In this document: positions 15,187 through 19,106 of the stretch, in pieces
Position numbering within the stretch: position 1 is the stretch's first letter
Layout: each line of letters begins with the position of its first letter
From: Verrucomicrobiota bacterium
GTDB taxonomy: Bacteria > Verrucomicrobiota > Verrucomicrobiia > Limisphaerales > JAHEOI01
Length of the DNA stretch: 19,106 nucleotides
Reading direction: 5' to 3'
Assembly: GCA_018610125.1 (NCBI GenBank)
Contig: JAHEOI010000378.1
Span: 1-19,106, forward strand
Made by a program: the position numbers and the translations under genes
The notes under the pieces: generated by a model
Told to the model about the DNA's origin: nothing
Database searches by the model: none
The model's input: the letters and a program-made list of their open reading frames with translations, nothing else

Positions 15187-17301
15187 TCAATCCGCAGAAA
15201 TGAATTGGACGGCATCCGCGACAACATAGCCGTCGGTCTCGGGCGCACGCACGATGATGCGTCCGGTGCCATCAAATTGATAGGTTCCCAAGGTGGTAAA
15301 CAGGTCTTGGTGCTCGGGGGACTCCTTTTCGTCGACATGGATGATGTCGGTTCCCTCTTGATGGACCACCTCGACCGACACATTGGAGGCTCTGTTCTCG
15401 TGACTTGAGTAGGCGAAGCGGACCTCGTATTTCCCCGGCTTGACCGCGGCCTCGAAGACCAACTTCTTGCCCGTCTTGTTGGCGTTGTCGTCATGGCGGT
15501 ATCCGTTCCCGACGTAGGGAGTGATACTACTGCTCGGGATCCAATTGCCGGATGCTTTCGCGTCGTCGTCATCGACCACAACCCCTTTCAGGTCATCGGC
15601 GTCGATATTCGAGATATGCTTTGGCGGGACATCGGTTTCAACGTTCTGTCCATCTTTGAGGAGCCGCTTCTTGAGCCGATCATAATCGATCTCCTGAACG
15701 GGCACGGATTCGGAGATGGCATGGGAGGCGGCTGTGCCTGCGGATTGCCCCAGGATCATAAAGACCGGCTCCATCCGAATCGAGCCGAAGGCAATATGGC
15801 TTGCCGATACGGCTACCGGTACCAGAAGATTCTCAATCTCTTCCTTTTGGGGGACAATTGAGCCGTAAGCAATCTCGTAAGGGCCACCCGGATGGACGCC
15901 GACATCGCCTTCATTCTGAACGTGCCCCTCTTCCGTCACGTAGCGCTGCACGTTGTGCGAGTCCATTGTGTAAGATCCAAGGCCGATCGGTCTCGGCGTC
16001 TCTTCAGTACGGAGGCAGTCATGCTCGGTCATAACGTACTCTCCGATCATTCGCCGTCCCTCTCGGATGTAAAGCATGTGAGGCCAATTGCCGTTGTCTT
16101 CGAATTCGTCAGCGGCGAGGCCCCATTCCTGCATTTCTTGTCTGACGTTCTCTGGGACGCGTTCGTGGTGGGCAAGCGTCCACATTAACCCTTTTTGGTA
16201 GCGCTCGTGGCGCTTGTAGATTTCTTTTCGCTCTTTATAGGAGGCTTCCGGAAAGCTGTAGTTTTTGCCGATATTGTCTGTGGAGAACGGACCCCGATTA
16301 TTCGTATCGGTCTTTTTGTTCGGCATCATGTCGATCTTGAGCACTTCATTGACCGTTGCGGTCTCACCGAAATCGTTGGCCTCAAAGGCGCGCAGGAGCA
16401 GTTCATATTGTTCCGGGTTGTATCCTTCCGGTTTGGGCCAGTCGACCTTGTTGGTCTCGACTTGGGTCATGCACATCCGGAAGCAGTAGGCCTGCACCCG
16501 ATGATCGCCCTCGCCATTTTCGCCGGGGTCTTCGCCATGGACCCGAGGAACGAGGCCGGAGTCGGGGTTGCCCGGCTCGACATACGGACTGATTTCTTTG
16601 GAAAAGAAGTGGGGATGATGCCGTACATCCTTTTGCACCCCGTTGTAAGATTCGTCATATTTGTTGTTGCTCTCGCGCCCAACGGTATAGCTGACTCCGG
16701 CCGCTGCCATGAGATCGCCCACGTAAGTGGCGTCGATGAACATTTTGCCACGGATCACCCTTCCGCCCAGGGTTTCGATCGTTTGGATTCGTCCGTCTTG
16801 CGTGATCACGCCGTCATCGCGATCCAGCTTGGCGCCCCGGAGAAGCGTGATCTCTTCTTCAGACACCATCCGATCATAGACCTGTTCCGCAACATGCGGC
16901 TCGAACCGCCAGATAGTGTCCTCATCCTTATCGTAGTGGGGATAGTCTTTCGGCGTCTCGTATTGCCAAGCCGAGTCCTTGTCGTAATGCGATTTGACGC
17001 GTTGGTAAAACTCTCGGCTCAGCCCGCCGATCCCTGATGTGTTCCCGGTATCCGTCATCCCGAGACCGTTGCTGGTAAGGCCGCCAAGATGCTCTCTTGG
17101 CGACACCAAGACGACCGACCGCCCCATCCGTGCCGCTTGCACCGCCGCAATCACTCCGCCGGATGTGCCTCCATAAACGACGACGGCATAGCACTTGCTC
17201 AATGGGGGTTGGGACTTCGTCTGGTCGGCGGGTGCCCCCGATGTCGAAGTGATCAGCGTGGTTGCTGCGACGGCGAAAAGTGCTGCTATTTTGAACCTCA
17301 T
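15187..17301 (-). CDS. Exported FAD-dependent oxidoreductase with C-terminal golvesin/xanthan-lyase-like domain
   Basis: The ATG at 17301 gives 704 aa with a signal peptide (MRFKIAALFAVAATTLITST). The frame continues open upstream for 252 codons, but that stretch is antisense to the glycosylase gene and shows no matching protein features. The dinucleotide-binding motif VVYGGTSGGVIAAVQAARMG (41-60) is the GxGxxG-like Rossmann start of FAD_oxidored proteins (PF12831), followed by VVLVSPREHLGGLTSNGLG (63-81). Later blocks such as MFIDATYVGDLMAAAG are typical of the family. From about residue 565 to the end is a beta-sandwich domain (VKPGKYEVRFAYSSHENRAS ... GYVVADAVQFI) like the golvesin/Xly carbohydrate-binding-like module; related planctomycete proteins have been labelled 'xanthan lyase related'. 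The likely role is oxidation of a sugar or other polysaccharide-derived compound outside the cytoplasm; the substrate is unknown. Confidence 0.94.
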   Translation of the reverse strand: MRFKIAALFAVAATTLITSTSGAPADQTKSQPPLSKCYAVVVYGGTSGGVIAAVQAARMGRSVVLVSPREHLGGLTSNGLGMTDTGNTSGIGGLSREFYQRVKSHYDKDSAWQYETPKDYPHYDKDEDTIWRFEPHVAEQVYDRMVSEEEITLLRGAKLDRDDGVITQDGRIQTIETLGGRVIRGKMFIDATYVGDLMAAAGVSYTVGRESNNKYDESYNGVQKDVRHHPHFFSKEISPYVEPGNPDSGLVPRVHGEDPGENGEGDHRVQAYCFRMCMTQVETNKVDWPKPEGYNPEQYELLLRAFEANDFGETATVNEVLKIDMMPNKKTDTNNRGPFSTDNIGKNYSFPEASYKERKEIYKRHERYQKGLMWTLAHHERVPENVRQEMQEWGLAADEFEDNGNWPHMLYIREGRRMIGEYVMTEHDCLRTEETPRPIGLGSYTMDSHNVQRYVTEEGHVQNEGDVGVHPGGPYEIAYGSIVPQKEEIENLLVPVAVSASHIAFGSIRMEPVFMILGQSAGTAASHAISESVPVQEIDYDRLKKRLLKDGQNVETDVPPKHISNIDADDLKGVVVDDDDAKASGNWIPSSSITPYVGNGYRHDDNANKTGKKLVFEAAVKPGKYEVRFAYSSHENRASNVSVEVVHQEGTDIIHVDEKESPEHQDLFTTLGTYQFDGTGRIIVRAPETDGYVVADAVQFISAD

Positions 17302-17418
17302 TATGCTCTCTGTTTCTATCGACCGAGGCGGTTGCTTTGCTAAAGTCGAAAGGAATTGTCTCAGACACACTGGGAAGGTCAAGGAGATTTGGCTTCGGAG
17401 GAAGGGCGAGAAAGTGAG

Positions 17419-17970
17419 ATGGAACGTGCCAACAAACCGACAGCAGCCCAACTGAAGGCAGCCGAGGGAAAGGAGATCCCGGATGTGATTGCTCCGGGGC
17501 TGGGGATCCTGTTTGTCGGGATCAATCCGGGTCTTTATTCGGCGGCAATTGGGCACCATTTTGGACGCCCGGGCAACCGGTTCTGGCCGGCGCTCAAATC
17601 GGGAAGGATCACAGACCGGGAGCTTTCCCCATACGAGGATCAGAAACTGCTCGACTATCAGTGCGGGATCACCAACCTTGTTGCGCGAGCCAGCGGGCGC
17701 GCCGATGAGCTGACGGCTGTCGAGCTCCAAGAAGGCGCCGAGCGGCTGCAGCGTCTGGTGATGCAATTCCGTCCGCGGATCGTTGCCGTGCTGGGGATCG
17801 GTCCCTATCGCATTGCCTTTCAGGAGAAGCACGCCGTCATTGGCCCTCAGTCCAAAACATTGGCCGCAACGCGACTTTGGGTCTTGCCGAATCCCAGTGG
17901 GCTTAATGCCCACTACCAGCTTTCCGATTTTGGTAGGCTCCTTGCCAGGCTGCGCGAGGCGAGCAGATGA
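17419..17970 (+). CDS. mug: Mismatch-specific uracil/thymine-DNA glycosylase (Mug/TDG family)
   Basis: This 183-aa protein aligns by eye along its length with E. coli Mug (168 aa). The catalytic motif GINPG (34-38, with N36 as the water-activating Asn) is followed by HHFGRPGNRFW (46-56). The strand-intercalating loop LPNPSGLN is present near the C-terminus, and LLDYQCGITNLVARASGRAD matches the E. coli LLDYRCGVTKLVDR segment. The enzyme removes uracil, ethenocytosine and sometimes thymine opposite G during base-excision repair in the cytoplasm. I chose the ATG at 17419; an in-frame TTG at 17356 would add 21 residues with no family match and has a badly spaced AAGGA. The stop overlaps the next start by 4 bp (ATGA). 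The start is 117 bp from the divergent FAD oxidoreductase start. Confidence 0.95.
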   Translation: MERANKPTAAQLKAAEGKEIPDVIAPGLGILFVGINPGLYSAAIGHHFGRPGNRFWPALKSGRITDRELSPYEDQKLLDYQCGITNLVARASGRADELTAVELQEGAERLQRLVMQFRPRIVAVLGIGPYRIAFQEKHAVIGPQSKTLAATRLWVLPNPSGLNAHYQLSDFGRLLARLREASR

Positions 17971-18281
17971 CCCCGTTCTCCGGGCGATGGACCCAATTGA
18001 TTCCCTCGCCGAACGAATTAAAGCAAAGCCGTGAGACGTGGGAGGATTACACGACAAAATATGGGACGGCCGTCACGTATTTTGTCGTTCCCGTTGGTCA
18101 TCTCTCATTTGCGGACGGGCCGGCGATCGTTCGTGTCGTTTGTGTGACGGCGGGAGCATTGGTGCTTGACGGCTCGATTCCGGTGGAGATCGTGACCAAT
18201 GGGCACGTCGTTGTTAAAGGAAAGGGTCTGGACCAATGGATCGAATTGGAAGATAGTGCCTGGTCTATTCAATCACTATGA
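17967..18281 (+). CDS. Small protein of unknown function, translationally coupled to Mug
   Basis: This 104-aa protein begins at an ATG overlapping the glycosylase stop (ATGA, 17967-17970) and ends in another ATGA shared with the next gene. That arrangement supports a real gene made by coupled translation. I do not recognise the family. The N-terminal third is polar and aromatic (WTQLIPSPNELKQSRETWED); the rest looks beta-rich with alternating hydrophobics (VTYFVVPVGHLSFADG, AIVRVVCVTAGALVLDGSIP, VTNGHVVVKG). There is no signal peptide or clear membrane helix. The sequence before the start (GCGAGCAG) is only weakly Shine-Dalgarno-like. Confidence 0.75.
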   Translation: MTPFSGRWTQLIPSPNELKQSRETWEDYTTKYGTAVTYFVVPVGHLSFADGPAIVRVVCVTAGALVLDGSIPVEIVTNGHVVVKGKGLDQWIELEDSAWSIQSL

Positions 18282-19106
18282 AATCGCAATCCATTTCTCG
18301 ACGGAGATTTTGTCGTAACGGAATGTTGTTGGCCGGCGCCGCGGCGGTGGGGAATCTTTCCACCTTGGCCAATGGCCTATCGGGCCGAATCGAGAATGCG
18401 GTCAAGGTCTCCATGATAGAGGGCGAGCACTCGGTCATGGAGAAGTTCAAAATCGCGAAAGAGGCCGGATTCGACGGGATCAGCCTCTTTGCGCCGGACC
18501 GATTTGATTCCAGCAAAGTGCTGCGGGCTCAGGACGCGACCGGGGTCCGAGTCCACAATGTCAACAATGCCGTCCACTGGCGCATTCGCCTGTCTGATCC
18601 CGACCCTGCAGTGCGTGAGAAGTCGCTTCAGGCGATGAAGCAGACCATTCGATTTGCCCATCAGGTTGGCGCCTCCTCGATTCTTCAGGTGGTCGGTAAA
18701 GTGACCGATCCGGAGCGCGAAAATCATCGGCAGGTGTGGGAGCGATCAATCGAGCAGATCCGCAAAGCGGTCCCGCTGGCAGCGCGGCTCGGTGTCCGCA
18801 TCCTATGCGAGAATGTCGGGAACGGTTTTTGTAAAGATGCGGGACTTTGGGCCGATTATCTCGATGAGATAGGCAACCCGTGGGTCGGAGCGGTCTTTGA
18901 CATCGGCAATCATCAGGAGCATGGCGGAGCGCCTCATTGGGTTCGGACGCTTGGCTCGCGGATCGTCAAGCTCGATGTTAAGGGGCATAATTCGGAGACC
19001 CATGAGAACTGCCCGATCTTCGCGGGCGATGTCGATTGGGAAGGGGTCCGAACCGAATTGAAAAAACTCCGCTTTGCGGGGTGGGCCACAGCCGAGGTAC
19101 GGGGTG
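18278..19106 (+). CDS. Tat-exported sugar phosphate isomerase/epimerase-like TIM-barrel protein, 3' end cut by window edge
   Basis: The frame runs from an ATG overlapping the previous stop (ATGA, 18278-18281) to the right edge, giving 276 visible residues; the C-terminus is missing. A twin-arginine-type signal SRRRFCRNGMLLAGAAAVG (7-25) precedes a xylose isomerase-like barrel (AP_endonuc_2 family, PF01261). Barrel features are AKEAGFDGISLFAP (60-73), ILCENVGNGF (175-184) with E178, VFDIGNHQEHGG (206-217) with D208 and H211, IVKLDVKGHN (229-238) with H237, and TAEVRG (271-276) with E273. These acidic and His residues occupy the usual metal-ligand positions. Secreted members of this kind are common in planctomycetes; their substrates are generally unknown, with inositol-, hexulose- or ketose-type isomerisation as possibilities. 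Pairing with a DNA glycosylase in one operon is unusual. Confidence 0.93.
   Translation, partial: MKSQSISRRRFCRNGMLLAGAAAVGNLSTLANGLSGRIENAVKVSMIEGEHSVMEKFKIAKEAGFDGISLFAPDRFDSSKVLRAQDATGVRVHNVNNAVHWRIRLSDPDPAVREKSLQAMKQTIRFAHQVGASSILQVVGKVTDPERENHRQVWERSIEQIRKAVPLAARLGVRILCENVGNGFCKDAGLWADYLDEIGNPWVGAVFDIGNHQEHGGAPHWVRTLGSRIVKLDVKGHNSETHENCPIFAGDVDWEGVRTELKKLRFAGWATAEVRG

Noticed and set aside
16195..17037. 280-codon plus-strand frame inside the FAD oxidoreductase
   Set aside because: It is the complementary shadow of an FAD-family coding sequence; the translation has no recognisable domain.
17302..18057. Long open frame in phase upstream of the FAD oxidoreductase (252 extra codons)
   Set aside because: It is antisense to the well-supported Mug-type glycosylase and the start of the small coupled gene. 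The obvious signal peptide at 17301 would be buried, and the translated stretch shows no domain.

Overview
The window looks like a chromosomal stretch of a planctomycete-type bacterium (Planctomycetota, or less likely a related Verrucomicrobiota lineage), possibly from an uncultured genome. The call rests on family content. There is a DUF1501 + DUF1549/DUF1553 pair, two PmoA-like (DUF6807) proteins, a secreted FAD-dependent oxidoreductase with a C-terminal golvesin/xanthan-lyase-like domain, a secreted sialidase-fold protein, and Tat-signal enolase-superfamily and xylose-isomerase-like proteins. Shine-Dalgarno sites are mostly weak, which also fits. I see no rRNA, tRNA, CRISPR array, transposase or phage gene.

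Layout. Positions 1-3543 (minus strand) hold a DUF1501 gene followed 34 bp later by a DUF1549/DUF1553 gene that runs off the left edge. Positions 3544-3905 are a divergent spacer with an 11-bp tandem repeat. Positions 3906-6521 (plus) encode a large exported protein of unrecognised family with a helical, toroid-like C-terminal half. Positions 6552-8174 (minus) carry a sialidase-like gene and, downstream of it, a wrecked ribulokinase gene that keeps only its two ends. Positions 8175-8555 are a divergent spacer with three copies of an 11-bp motif, followed by a pentapeptide-repeat gene (8556-9038, plus). Positions 9104-9784 (minus) are a second DUF1501 gene that has lost its middle and its export signal. 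Positions 10004-12448 (plus) carry a Tat-exported enolase-superfamily enzyme and a PmoA-like protein. A second, membrane-anchored PmoA-like gene converges on it (12492-13445, minus) and lies downstream of a TolC-like gene (13495-15108) and the FAD oxidoreductase (15187-17301). Positions 17419-19106 (plus) form a tight operon of a Mug-type DNA glycosylase, a 104-aa unknown protein and an exported sugar isomerase/epimerase-like protein cut by the right edge; both junctions are 4-bp ATGA overlaps.

How it fits together. Most products carry export signals and belong to families linked to breakdown of complex carbohydrates or organic acids (sialidase fold, FAD oxidoreductase with a sugar-binding-like domain, MR/MLE enzyme, isomerase-like TIM barrel). 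I read this as an accessory catabolic region. Two internal-deletion gene remnants within about 3.2 kb suggest it is being eroded. The most notable observations are these two collapsed genes, the translationally coupled DNA-glycosylase/unknown/exported TIM-barrel operon, and the repeated motif upstream of the pentapeptide-repeat gene. I do not see a convincing wholly new system such as a defence island or CRISPR-like array.
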